From assembly GCF_013618635.1 (NCBI RefSeq), contig NZ_JABLSJ010000001.1, positions 62,001 to 126,000 of the forward strand: DNA of 64,000 bases, in the 5' to 3' direction. Positions 33,246 to 42,193 of this stretch are shown piece by piece; the stretch's first letter is position 1; each line of letters begins with the position of its first letter. Source of the stretch: Thalassobacillus sp. CUG 92003. Lineage in GTDB: Bacteria; Bacillota; Bacilli; Bacillales; Halobacillaceae. The position numbers and the translations under genes were made by a program. Under the pieces are notes generated by a model, which worked only from the letters and a program-made list of their open reading frames with translations, was not told where the DNA came from and ran no database searches.

Positions 33246-34323
33246 ACTGCACCTCTTTTACCGAACTTTGGTCAAACACCCAAGAGCGCTGCAGGTAGAA
33301 ACTGAACAAGAATAAAAGTGAGTCTACGATTATTTTAATGATCACTTCGTGGCTGCCAATCATCTGATAAACGTAGTGAACGCCAGCCGATGAAGCGACC
33401 AAAATCAAGGTTGCGAGCGTATAGTAACGGACGAGCGTGCGTCTCGTGAACTTTTTTGATTTAAAGACAACATTCCGATTGACGAAATAGTTGAATAAGG
33501 ACGACAAAATTCTAGCTAGAATGGTTGCAATCACAATAAAGGCGCCGGGAGCAACTGTCTTTAACAGTGCCGAGAATAAGGAAAACAAGCCGACATCCAG
33601 TATAAAGGACGCTCCTGACGATAATATAAAACGAAAAAAGACATAATAGATTTTGATGGAATCCACGACCGGGTTGAAGTGAGAAGATTTATTTTCATCA
33701 ATGTAAATCGTATCGATCTTCACTTCCTCTATAGATCGGTTGTACGTTTTGCAGGCTAAAATCATGCGCATCTCAAATTCATACCGATCGCCCTCGACCT
33801 CAAGCAGCTCCTGAGTAAACGACGTCGGAACACCGCGCAGTCCGGTCTGAGTGTCCGTGACATTCATCCCAGATGTAAACCGCAGAACTTTTTTCGTTAA
33901 GTTGTTGCCGAATCGGCTTCGGTAGGGAATGTCTTCTCCGGAAAAATCCCGCACCCCAAGCACCAGTTTATACGGCTGCTTAATAAGCGCTTCTGCGACA
34001 GCCTGAATATCCTTCGGGCTATGCTGCCCATCAGCATCTGCCGTCACAACCCCGGTCCCTTCAGGAAAGTTGCGATAATAATACGAGAAGGCGGTTTTTA
34101 AGGCGCGTCCCTTCCCGAAATTTTCGGAATGGTGAAGCACGACACACTTGGCCTGTTCCGTCAAACGTCTGAATAACGGATTATACGCCTCATCACTCCC
34201 ATCATTGACGACAATCAATTCATGGAAATGATAAGGTGCCAAATCACTGATTAATGTTTCAAGATTGTGATCCGGATTATATGCAGGAATGACGACTGAG
34301 ACATTCTGATTAAGGTTAGTCAT
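33238..34323 (-). CDS. GT2 glycosyltransferase fused to a GtrA membrane domain
   Basis: 361 residues. Residues 1-225 are a DPM1-like GT2 domain with VVIPAYNPDHNLE, the Asp pairs of VVNDGSDE and TADADGQHSP, and DTQTGLRGVP. Residues 230-350 hold four membrane helices of the GtrA type (FFRFILSSGASFILDVGLFSLFSAL; NYFVNRNVVFKSKK). DPM1-like enzymes load a sugar on polyprenyl phosphate and GtrA proteins are thought to help flip it. The fusion would do both steps. It starts the leftward operon and overlaps the downstream membrane protein gene. Confidence 0.88.
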   Translation of the reverse strand: MTNLNQNVSVVIPAYNPDHNLETLISDLAPYHFHELIVVNDGSDEAYNPLFRRLTEQAKCVVLHHSENFGKGRALKTAFSYYYRNFPEGTGVVTADADGQHSPKDIQAVAEALIKQPYKLVLGVRDFSGEDIPYRSRFGNNLTKKVLRFTSGMNVTDTQTGLRGVPTSFTQELLEVEGDRYEFEMRMILACKTYNRSIEEVKIDTIYIDENKSSHFNPVVDSIKIYYVFFRFILSSGASFILDVGLFSLFSALLKTVAPGAFIVIATILARILSSLFNYFVNRNVVFKSKKFTRRTLVRYYTLATLILVASSAGVHYVYQMIGSHEVIIKIIVDSLLFLFSFYLQRSWVFDQSSVKEVQYE

Positions 34324-34529
34324 GATATTACCAACTTTCGAAAGTAGGATAAGATTAGGCTAAGTAGATTCATGTGTCTCTCTACATCATTCGATTGAAC
34401 ACGTTTGTTTTTGCCCCCCTGTACCCTACTTATTATGGGTATGTAGCGTAAGTTTTATAATCGTTCTACCTGTTTTCTTCTATTGGGATTCTCCCTACCT
34501 CCCTTTATCCACTCGTGCCTGCAATGAAA
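34324..34529. other. Non-coding flank of the GT2-GtrA gene
   Basis: About 200 bp upstream of the leftward gene, A/T-rich, likely holding its promoter. No ORF or hairpin of note; the repeat zone begins beyond it. Confidence 0.3.
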
Positions 34530-35255
34530 CTAGCTTCATTAGAAGGGGGAGTAGTGGCTTGTATGTGGCTGGAATTAGCTTATAAAGCTCTCCCGACGGA
34601 TCGTAAATTTGCCCAGGCTTATAACCTGTTCGATTCGGCATGAAAAATTCAGCACCTGGCACGAGCCCGGTGCTGAGCGAATACGGCATGAATCCTCCCC
34701 GCTTCGGCTCATATCCTCCCTGCGCGCTCACATGTGACTTGAATGCTGGTCAGGTCGGCACGTATCGCTCACATGTCAGCTTATAAGTGGCTTCGTTAGG
34801 CTCGTAAACTCCCACCGCGGCGAGGGGTGTTCATATCAGAGAGTGGCTTGGAATGTAAAGAGAGCAGCGAGGCTTGTATCTGCGTGGAATTAGCGTATAA
34901 AGTTCCCCCTCCGGATCGTAAATATGCCCAGGCTTATAACCTGTTTGATTTGGCATGAAAATTCAGCACACGGCATGGTTTTTCTCCCAACTGGCACGGT
35001 GCTGAGCCAATACGGCATGAAGCCTCCCTGATCCGGCTCATATCCTCCGTGCGCACTCGCGTGTGGCTTAAATGTTGGCCGAGTCGGCACGTATCGCACA
35101 CATTTCAGCTTATATCTGGCTCCGTTAGAATCGTAAAATCACTGCGGGGAGGTATTTTTTTATTACAGGGAGTGACTTGGATTATAAGGGGGGAAGCGTG
35201 GCTTGTATTTACACAGGTTCGGCTTATAACCTCTTCACCCGGCTCGTATGATCAT
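34530..35255. repeat. Large 21-bp-period array with a duplicated ~320-bp higher-order unit
   Basis: Cores of the form GGCTNRTA recur at 34556, 34577, 34598, 34616, 34637, 34706, 34757, 34778, 34799, 34871, 34913, 34931, 34952, 35035, 35086, 35107, 35128, 35179, 35200 and 35221, mostly 21 bp apart. A larger unit is repeated: 34556 on matches 34871 on at an offset of 315 bp (15 x 21), later 329 bp. On the minus strand each core reads TAY-NNN-CC, giving Tyr-x-Pro heptads, broken by stops and shifts. No intact gene is present. Confidence 0.8.
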
Positions 35256-35347
35256 CATCAGGTCCAGGCTCTCTTGCCAAGTGAAACGCTTGCCATAGAA
35301 AGAACTTAGTCTAGCGCATCGACGCAAAAACTGACACGAACAGATAG

Positions 35348-36427
35348 TTATCCATTCGTGTCAGTTTTGCTTCTCAGCTCACGTATCAAATTGTCCATAG
35401 CTTGATGAGCTTGATGCCTGTAGGCTTGAACCAGTTGCCCATATGCGTGGTGCGAGCGGTTACGCAGCATATGCTCAATGGTGGCGGTCAATGTGTCACT
35501 GTTCCAATCATCTCGCGCTACATGACCAGCCACGACTTGCTTGCACAAGGCCGCGAAGGAGTCGATTTTCGGGTCATACGACAAGGCGACAAATGGTACC
35601 GTGCTGATCGCTGCGAAAATCAAGGCATGAAGGCGCATGCCGATCATGAGTTTTGCCCCCTGGATGACGGCCATTTTTTCCTCGGGTTCCGTTGAAGGGG
35701 GGAGGGTCTGGCTGGTTTCATCCATAAGAGATGCTACGGCCGCCGAAGCGTTCTGATCATGTTTCCCGTGCATCGGGACGAAGACGATCGTGTATCCCTG
35801 CCTGACAAGGGCGTCCAGGCTTTTGGCAAGGTGGTGGTGAAACCGTGTCTCGTCTTGCCACTCGCGTACACTCACGGCGATTATAGGCGACTTAAAGTTT
35901 GACGACAGACTGGAAGCCTCCGGTGGGTAAACGCCCATGACAGGGTCAGGCACGACTGAAACCGGTCGGGCAGTTCCTAAGCGATGTAAGAGATCTTTTG
36001 ATTCACCATCACGGACGCTGATGTGGGTGGTTCGCTTTAACGCATGCTTCACCAAATGCTTGGAAAGGCGATAATGGAGCGGACCGATCCCTTGCGCAAA
36101 GACAAACACCGGGAGCTTCATCCAACGGGCGAGGGTCATGAGTCCTGTGTAGTAAACAATAGATTTCCGACCAGTGGCATCCTGCAACAAACTTCCGCCC
36201 CCGCTGATTAATCCATCTGCTTCTTTCATGACGCGCATGACTGCCTTCAAATCCCAGCGGTTGACGGACGCCACATCATGCGTTTGTGTGGTATGGATCA
36301 TGTCGTGGGATAACACTGTGATACGGATATGGGGCTCGCGGGCTCTTAATTGATGAATCATGGCGGAGAGGATGGCTTCGTCTCCTGTATTTTGAAAGCC
36401 AAAATATCCTGACAAAATGACGTGCAC
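35348..36427 (-). CDS. csaB: Polysaccharide pyruvyl transferase CsaB
   Basis: About 359 residues from the GTG at 36427, nine bases after AAGGAA; the GTG at 36436 overlaps that RBS. HVILSGYFGFQNTGDEAILSAM is the CsaB start and ADGLISGGGSLLQDATGRKS a second family block. GMRLHALIFAAISTVPFVALSYDPKI near residue 270 completes it. CsaB transfers pyruvate from PEP to the secondary cell wall polymer, creating the ketal that SLH domains bind. Four SLH proteins are encoded 2-11 kb away, so the gene set is functionally closed. The flippase gene lies 32 bp upstream in the same operon. Confidence 0.93.
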   Translation of the reverse strand: MHVILSGYFGFQNTGDEAILSAMIHQLRAREPHIRITVLSHDMIHTTQTHDVASVNRWDLKAVMRVMKEADGLISGGGSLLQDATGRKSIVYYTGLMTLARWMKLPVFVFAQGIGPLHYRLSKHLVKHALKRTTHISVRDGESKDLLHRLGTARPVSVVPDPVMGVYPPEASSLSSNFKSPIIAVSVREWQDETRFHHHLAKSLDALVRQGYTIVFVPMHGKHDQNASAAVASLMDETSQTLPPSTEPEEKMAVIQGAKLMIGMRLHALIFAAISTVPFVALSYDPKIDSFAALCKQVVAGHVARDDWNSDTLTATIEHMLRNRSHHAYGQLVQAYRHQAHQAMDNLIRELRSKTDTNG

Positions 36428-36459
36428 GCATTTCACTTCCTTTGTAAATGTACTGGCGT

Positions 36460-38019
36460 TTATCGGATGTATTTTCCGAAGATGGGTAATTGCTGTAACG
36501 TTTGGCGGTCAATAGCTTTCATGATATAGAGGGAGCCGCTGTATAGGATTGCTCCGACTATCATTGCCCCGGCCACATAAAGAAAGGACGCGCCTCGACT
36601 CCAATGCGCCATGGAAAAATAAAGGGTAGGCAGGCCAACAACGGCTCCCATGATGAGCGAGGAGGCGATGGTTTTGAGATGCGCTGATTCAATGATACGA
36701 AACCGAATCTGGCGCAGCAGGTAGACCCCATTCCCTGCCGCTAACAGCATATAAACGAGCAGCGTGGCCAGGCCGGCTCCTGCGATTCCCATCTCAACCA
36801 CTAGCCACAGATTCAACCCTGCTTTGATCACAACTCCGCCTAGAATAATCCAGGCGGCCTGCTTAGCGAAGTCTATCCCTTGCAGAACCCCTGTGCTCAC
36901 AATCGTAAGGGATGTAAAGACCGAGCTTGCTCCCAGGATGGCGATAACGAGGCTGCCCTCCGCATTCGTGAATAAAGCCACGTTTAACGGGATGGCTAGC
37001 GCGAACAGCCCCGCGGCGGCTGGCCAGGAAATCAAATGGGTAAGCCGTTGTGTCTGCTCGATAATCGCGACCATCTCAGTTCGGTCATGTTCCTGCTTTT
37101 TTGCCGTCAATAAGGGGACGAGCGGCAGAATGATGGACGTCGCGAAGACGGTAGCAATTTGCACAAGGGATAACCCTCGTCCGTATATACCGTATTGGTA
37201 AGCAGTCGAGACCGTTGGATCAGCACCAAGCTGGCTTAAACTCAGCGGGATGGTGAGCGAATCGACAAGGTTTAACAAGGCCATTGTGATGGTGCCGACT
37301 GCAATCGGAATCGAAATGCGTAAAATCAGTCGGCTCCACGTTTTGAAATGCTGGAGTGAATAGCGTTCCGTGGCCTGGATGTGATGGGGCGACCGTATGT
37401 ATTTAATCCGCAAATAAACAAGGGAGGCAAGCACGCCTGCAACAGAGCCGACCATTACGCCGCCTGCTACCATGTCATTTGAAAATTGATAAGATGTCAG
37501 CACATACGCGAGTACGATAATGAGTCCAGCCCGAACGAATTGTTCGATCACCTGGGATAAAGCGGTCGGGCGCATATCCTCGAAACCTTGGAAATACCCC
37601 CGGTAAACAGCCATGTAAGGCGCCACCAATAAGCTCGTTGCCACGATTAAGAGCGCCGGAAGGGTTTCCTCCCCGCCTAGCAAACTGCTGATCGGTTTCG
37701 AAAACAGGGAGATCAGAGAGAAACTGAGTACGCCGAACAATAAGCCTAGCCAACTCGCCGTTATGTAAATGTGCCGGATTCGGGTGGTGTCTCTTGCTAC
37801 GCGCGCTTCGGAAATCAATTTCGAAATGGCGATGGGAATTCCGGCGACCGATAATATTAGGGTCACCATATAAACGGGATACACTAGGGAGAAAATACCG
37901 AGTACTTCATCTCCTGCGATATTTTGCAATGGGATGCGGAACAAGCTGCCCAGCAATTTGGAAACCAGCGTTGCCAGGGTTAGGATGAATGTACTTTTGA
38001 TTAAGGTGGAATGGCTCAT
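36460..38019 (-). CDS. SpoVB/MurJ-superfamily polysaccharide flippase
   Basis: 519 residues with about 14 membrane helices. The start FILTLATLVSKLLGSLFRIPLQNIAGDEVLGIFSLVYPVYM is that of the MATE/MOP-type SpoVB and YtgP proteins. These export lipid-linked wall precursors. Located upstream of csaB in one transcript, it is a good candidate for exporting the pyruvylated wall polymer precursor rather than lipid II. It is separated from the SLH glucosaminidase gene by a terminator. Confidence 0.85.
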   Translation of the reverse strand: MSHSTLIKSTFILTLATLVSKLLGSLFRIPLQNIAGDEVLGIFSLVYPVYMVTLILSVAGIPIAISKLISEARVARDTTRIRHIYITASWLGLLFGVLSFSLISLFSKPISSLLGGEETLPALLIVATSLLVAPYMAVYRGYFQGFEDMRPTALSQVIEQFVRAGLIIVLAYVLTSYQFSNDMVAGGVMVGSVAGVLASLVYLRIKYIRSPHHIQATERYSLQHFKTWSRLILRISIPIAVGTITMALLNLVDSLTIPLSLSQLGADPTVSTAYQYGIYGRGLSLVQIATVFATSIILPLVPLLTAKKQEHDRTEMVAIIEQTQRLTHLISWPAAAGLFALAIPLNVALFTNAEGSLVIAILGASSVFTSLTIVSTGVLQGIDFAKQAAWIILGGVVIKAGLNLWLVVEMGIAGAGLATLLVYMLLAAGNGVYLLRQIRFRIIESAHLKTIASSLIMGAVVGLPTLYFSMAHWSRGASFLYVAGAMIVGAILYSGSLYIMKAIDRQTLQQLPIFGKYIR

Positions 38020-38115
38020 TCAGAATCCCTTCAATGCGTTAAGTTATGGTAGATTTACTCATCCTAATATAACATAAAGCCAAAGCAGCCATATAGAAGA
38101 GCATACGGGATAAGG

Positions 38116-38162
38116 AAAAAAACGATCAAAATAGAGGAGGCACCGTATAGGGCGCCTCCTCT
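38116..38162 (-). terminator. Terminator of the SLH glucosaminidase gene
   Basis: On the minus strand AGAGGAGGC pairs with GCCTCCTCT around an 11-12-nt loop; T runs follow. Confidence 0.75.
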
Positions 38163-38175
38163 AAGCAAGTTACTA

Positions 38176-40152
38176 TTATTTTGCGATCGACAGCTTATCC
38201 ATGTTGGTTCCATAGTAAGAGTCGCCGTGACTGTACACGTGAGCTTTTCCAAGGTCGATTACGTCAACGACCCACTCATCATTTTGATCTTGGTAAACAT
38301 TGATATTTTTCGGTGCCACTTCGTACCAGGTACCTTCACTGTCCGTTTCAATGGTATCGAGAATCTGCACATTCGACCCTGTCCTGTCCAACGAGTAAAG
38401 TTTGTTGGAAGCAGTGGCTGTTGCAGATGCGCGCACATTCGTGTTTGACTTGAGTGTTTTTGCCAAGTCGTATTGTCCGAGTTCTGGGGTAGAACCGTAC
38501 TGATCGCTTAAGTATTCGTCAGCACGATACATATGGCCGGCAATTTTTTGCCCCCAGTACACATCTGAAGCGTATTTTACATTCATGCCGGTACTCTTGT
38601 TACCGAGATGAGCGCCATAGGATTTCCAGGTGTTTTCAAAATATCCTGGTACGATAAACTGCTCGGCGGCAGCTAAGATGCCTTCTTCAAAGCTTTCATA
38701 TTCCCAGGCATCTTCGTAAGGGTTGCCATCATTGGCACCGATGCCAAACAGATTGTTCTTATCTTGAGCAATTTTACTTTTACCCCAATTACTTTCATGG
38801 ATCGCATGAGCCAGCAAGTAAAGGGCGTTGGTGCCGTGTTGTTGTTCTGCTTTCTTGAAGTCATCACCAGTACCTACTAACGGGCTGTTCGGTTGTTCAC
38901 TTTGAATGAATTCATCTAGCTGATCCCCAGTGTAAGAGGTTTCGGTGTAAAGGGGCATTTGGTTAAAGTACTGATAGGCTTCGCCCGCTTTGTTCCCATT
39001 GTTATTAAAGAACGTATGGCCGTTTTCGCTGTAATACTTTCGATCTGATTTTAAGAACGACGGCGCTTTCCCGTACTGATAAACGGCCGCTGATTCAGTG
39101 ATTGGGTTGTAAATGCGATGGTAGAGATCGCCATTATCGACATAGTAGTGTGAGCGATCTTTTTCCATATGATCCGGCACAAGGTTGACTTTGCTTAGTC
39201 TAACGTAACCTTCCGTATCGTTAAGGCGGACTTGAGCCCAATCTTCTCCGATATCGAGTAACTTTAATTCAACACCTGACGTCATGTATGTCGGGGCTGT
39301 ACTGAAATTCTTGGTGTTATAGAGGTTCGTGAAGGCATTAGACACGCCTTTTCCGTTGTTGATCCACACAATGTTATTCCCCTTCAGCACGACCTGCTCG
39401 CCTGAAGCGTTTTGGACTGCTTTATCATAAGTGTCATATCTTCCGTGGATAACAGGGTCTTTCTCTTCGGAAATCGAAGCCACACTGTAAGGATGATCTT
39501 CCTCTGGAGGATCAAGTACAGTCAGAAGTCTGTTGATAACCGCTGCTGTTTCTCCGCGAGTGGTATTATCCTTAGGTGCAAAATACAATTTGCCATCGAT
39601 CTTCTTCCCGTTAATGACTTCAAGCGAGGTCAATCGTTTAACAGCTTCAACTGCATAGGATCCGATTTTGTTCCGGTCTTCGAACTGATATGTACTGTCT
39701 TTACTGCTGACGACACCTTTGAGCTCAGCTGCATTCATCATGATCATCGCCATATCCTGACGTTCTATTTTGCCCTCTGGCTGGAACGTTCCATCCGGGT
39801 AACCGTCAATGACGCCTTCTTCACTCGCAGCAACAACATAAGGGTAGTACCACCTTTCAGGCGAAACGTCTGAATACTGGTTGTCTTCAGATGAGGCGAT
39901 CTCCCCAACACTTTCCTCCGATAACTGAAGATCCAGAGCACGTACTACGAACGTTGTGAATTGGGCACGCGTGACATTATTTTCTGGCCTGAACGTCCCG
40001 TCATTGAAGCCCTCCATTATGTCGGCTTCAATCAATGCCCGCATGTCTTCCTCAAAAGGTGAACCCGAAATATCGTCCTTAGCATGGGCCGAGGGAATCG
40101 CGTACGAGATTGATAGCAATAGCCCCAAACATAATATGATTAATTTTTTCAT
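38176..40152 (-). CDS. SLH-anchored N-acetylglucosaminidase
   Basis: 658 residues. A signal peptide (cleavage after SAHA) is followed by three SLH domains (about 28-215; motifs VTRAQFTTFV, IERQDMAMIM, TTRGETAAVI). A linker with an SH3-like segment ends at YVRLSKVNL, and a glucosaminidase domain spans about 420-560, with AHAIHESNWGKSKIA whose Glu453 is the likely catalytic acid. A further SH3-like tail (NTNVRASATAT) follows. It would cut peptidoglycan glycan strands while tethered to the pyruvylated wall polymer. It is transcribed away from the SLH amidase gene, sharing a 380-bp intergenic region. Confidence 0.88.
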   Translation of the reverse strand: MKKLIILCLGLLLSISYAIPSAHAKDDISGSPFEEDMRALIEADIMEGFNDGTFRPENNVTRAQFTTFVVRALDLQLSEESVGEIASSEDNQYSDVSPERWYYPYVVAASEEGVIDGYPDGTFQPEGKIERQDMAMIMMNAAELKGVVSSKDSTYQFEDRNKIGSYAVEAVKRLTSLEVINGKKIDGKLYFAPKDNTTRGETAAVINRLLTVLDPPEEDHPYSVASISEEKDPVIHGRYDTYDKAVQNASGEQVVLKGNNIVWINNGKGVSNAFTNLYNTKNFSTAPTYMTSGVELKLLDIGEDWAQVRLNDTEGYVRLSKVNLVPDHMEKDRSHYYVDNGDLYHRIYNPITESAAVYQYGKAPSFLKSDRKYYSENGHTFFNNNGNKAGEAYQYFNQMPLYTETSYTGDQLDEFIQSEQPNSPLVGTGDDFKKAEQQHGTNALYLLAHAIHESNWGKSKIAQDKNNLFGIGANDGNPYEDAWEYESFEEGILAAAEQFIVPGYFENTWKSYGAHLGNKSTGMNVKYASDVYWGQKIAGHMYRADEYLSDQYGSTPELGQYDLAKTLKSNTNVRASATATASNKLYSLDRTGSNVQILDTIETDSEGTWYEVAPKNINVYQDQNDEWVVDVIDLGKAHVYSHGDSYYGTNMDKLSIAK

Positions 40153-40532
40153 GTAAAAACTTTCCTCCCCTGTAAATTTTATTCGTCACTATTAATCTAA
40201 CAAAAATTATATCGTCTGAATAGCAGCAATTCTTCAGTCTTTGTTGAATAATTGAAAAGAATGTCTTAATTTGATGGCAATTTTCAGGGGAAAAAGGCAA
40301 TATTATTCCCTGTTCGATCAATAATCAAACTAGATTTGTATATTTTATCGATTGGAAAATAGTAGGTTAGTAGGATAAAAATTTTCTTAGGCTTGACGAT
40401 ATAATAAGAAACTATATGATGGTGGTACTTACAAATTTCGCCAAAGAAAGAAGGGATAGAGCGAGAAATGATGTAAGAAGTCGTATGATAAATGTAGGTC
40501 GCTTAAGGTAATAAGAAAAAAGGAGCACGAGA
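40153..40532. other. Divergent intergenic region between two SLH hydrolase genes
   Basis: 380 bp, A/T-rich, no ORF. It carries the amidase promoter at 40393-40420 and presumably the glucosaminidase promoter. No clear shared operator was found. Confidence 0.4.
40393..40420 (+). promoter_or_regulatory. Promoter of the SLH amidase gene
   Basis: TTGACG (40393-40398) and TATGAT (40415-40420) with a 16-bp spacer. It implies a ~105-nt leader. Confidence 0.6.
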
Positions 40533-42122
40533 ATGATGCTTAAGAAAATGACGAGTCTACTGCTGGCTGCCCTTTTTGTTTTAACCCTTTCACTGCCCCA
40601 GTTTAGTGAAACAGCGTCGGCAGCGCAAGTTCAGATGCCGGCAGAATATGAGGCAGAAATCAGTTATTTAGTGGACCGGAATATTGTAGAGGGCTATCCA
40701 GATGGACTCTTCCACGGCGGTAAAGGGGTCACACGTGAACAAGCGGCTGTGATGGTAGGGCGTGCAATTGATTTGAACGGCGCCAAACAAAATACCAAGT
40801 TTCCCGATGTTGACCGCAGTTCATATGCTTCCGGGTTCATCCAGTCTGCTGTCAATAACGGCGTGATTACAGGCTTTCCGGATGGTACATATAAACCTAA
40901 TAAGGTCATGACAAGAAGTGAAATGGCCTACTTAATTTCGAAGGCTTTTGATCTTAAAGAAACGAGCAATGTCTCGTATAATGACGTCACTCAATCGAAA
41001 AACTATTTTGCCTCAGTGAATAAATTGACAACGGCGGGCATCGCAGAGGGCATGCCTGGGGGTTACTTCAAGCCGAAGAATAAAATTACACGCACCCAGC
41101 TAGCTTTGTTTGTTGCCCGCAGTATGAATTCAGATTTCAAAGTGTCCCAGGATGATGACGAAAATTTGGAAGTCATCGATGAAAAGGTCGTAAATGCCGA
41201 TATACTGAATGTACGATCTGGCCCGAGTACGGGTTATCAAATCGTCGGAAAACTGAAAGACGGCGAATCGGTTGATATTTATAAGAGAGAAGGGAACTGG
41301 GCTTACATCACCAACGGAAATGTAAAAGGCTACGTCCATACAGCCTATTTGGTCGATAAAAAAGGTCCGGAAGTCATCGATCGCAAAGTCGTTTCCGCTA
41401 CGTCTTTGAACGTCCGGTCTGGTCCGGGGACGAACCACGGCATTATCGGAAGTTTGAAGACGGGCGAATCGGTTGATATTTACAAGAAAGAAGGCAATTG
41501 GGCTTATATTGCTTACGGCAATACAAAAGGCTATGTCTCGATGTATTATTTAATAGACAAACCGAATACATCTAAAATTGTGACACTTGACCCCGGGCAT
41601 GGCGGACATGATCCAGGAGCACGCGGCCATGGCTTGGTAGAGAAGAACGTTGTCCTGGACGTAGGGTTGAAAGCCAGGAAATACCTAAAAAATGCTGGCA
41701 TTAAAGTGCGCATGACACGTGATACCGACCGTTTCCACTCGCTCGACCGTCGTGTCGATATTGCTAAACAAAACAACTCTGACACATTTGTCAGCATCCA
41801 TGCTAATGCATTCATGGAAAGTGCAAATGGTGTGGAAACCTATTATTACGCTGCTGGGTTAACCAATCGTGAGTACAGCAGCCTTAAGCTGGCAGAATTT
41901 ATTAACGAGCGCTTGTACAAAGAAATGAATATGTCAAATCGCGGCGTCAAAAATTCCGGGTTCCGCGTCATCAAAGCGAATTCGTTACCAGCTGTCTTAA
42001 CAGAGATTGGCTTTGTAACGAATAACGGCGACGCAGCAAAGCTTAAAACACAAAAATATCGTGAAAAAGCTGGCAAAGCCATTGCGCTTGGGATCGTCGA
42101 TTATTACAATTGGAAAGAATAG
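40533..42122 (+). CDS. SLH-anchored N-acetylmuramoyl-L-alanine amidase
   Basis: 529 residues; signal peptide ending SASA. Three SLH domains (about 35-205; VTREQAAVMV, MTRSEMAYLI, ITRTQLALFV) are followed by two nearly identical SH3b repeats (about 215-275 and 285-345, each with LNVRSGP and VDIYK-EGNWAYI). The C-terminus is an Amidase_3 catalytic domain. Zinc ligands His356 (DPGHGG), Glu370 (VEKNV) and His423 (SIHANA) and catalytic Glu491 (TEIGF) are all present. It cleaves the bond between MurNAc and L-Ala, for daughter-cell separation or wall turnover. A strong terminator follows. Confidence 0.94.
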   Translation: MMLKKMTSLLLAALFVLTLSLPQFSETASAAQVQMPAEYEAEISYLVDRNIVEGYPDGLFHGGKGVTREQAAVMVGRAIDLNGAKQNTKFPDVDRSSYASGFIQSAVNNGVITGFPDGTYKPNKVMTRSEMAYLISKAFDLKETSNVSYNDVTQSKNYFASVNKLTTAGIAEGMPGGYFKPKNKITRTQLALFVARSMNSDFKVSQDDDENLEVIDEKVVNADILNVRSGPSTGYQIVGKLKDGESVDIYKREGNWAYITNGNVKGYVHTAYLVDKKGPEVIDRKVVSATSLNVRSGPGTNHGIIGSLKTGESVDIYKKEGNWAYIAYGNTKGYVSMYYLIDKPNTSKIVTLDPGHGGHDPGARGHGLVEKNVVLDVGLKARKYLKNAGIKVRMTRDTDRFHSLDRRVDIAKQNNSDTFVSIHANAFMESANGVETYYYAAGLTNREYSSLKLAEFINERLYKEMNMSNRGVKNSGFRVIKANSLPAVLTEIGFVTNNGDAAKLKTQKYREKAGKAIALGIVDYYNWKE

Positions 42123-42131
42123 GTTATAAAT

Positions 42132-42160
42132 AGAAGCGAACATGCGTGTTCGCTTCTTTT
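42132..42160 (+). terminator. Terminator of the amidase gene
   Basis: AGAAGCGAACA pairs with TGTTCGCTTCT around TGCG, followed by TTTATT. Confidence 0.9.
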
Positions 42161-42193
42161 ATTACATGTCGAATTTTTTAAGGGGAGATTGAT

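Noticed and set aside
34495-35099. Two leftward ORFs (78 and 69 residues) with Tyr-x-Pro heptads
   Set aside because: No RBS and broken by stops and frameshifts; described as repeat DNA instead of genes.
39412-39873. 153-residue plus-strand ORF within the SLH glucosaminidase gene
   Set aside because: Antisense shadow of SLH domains.
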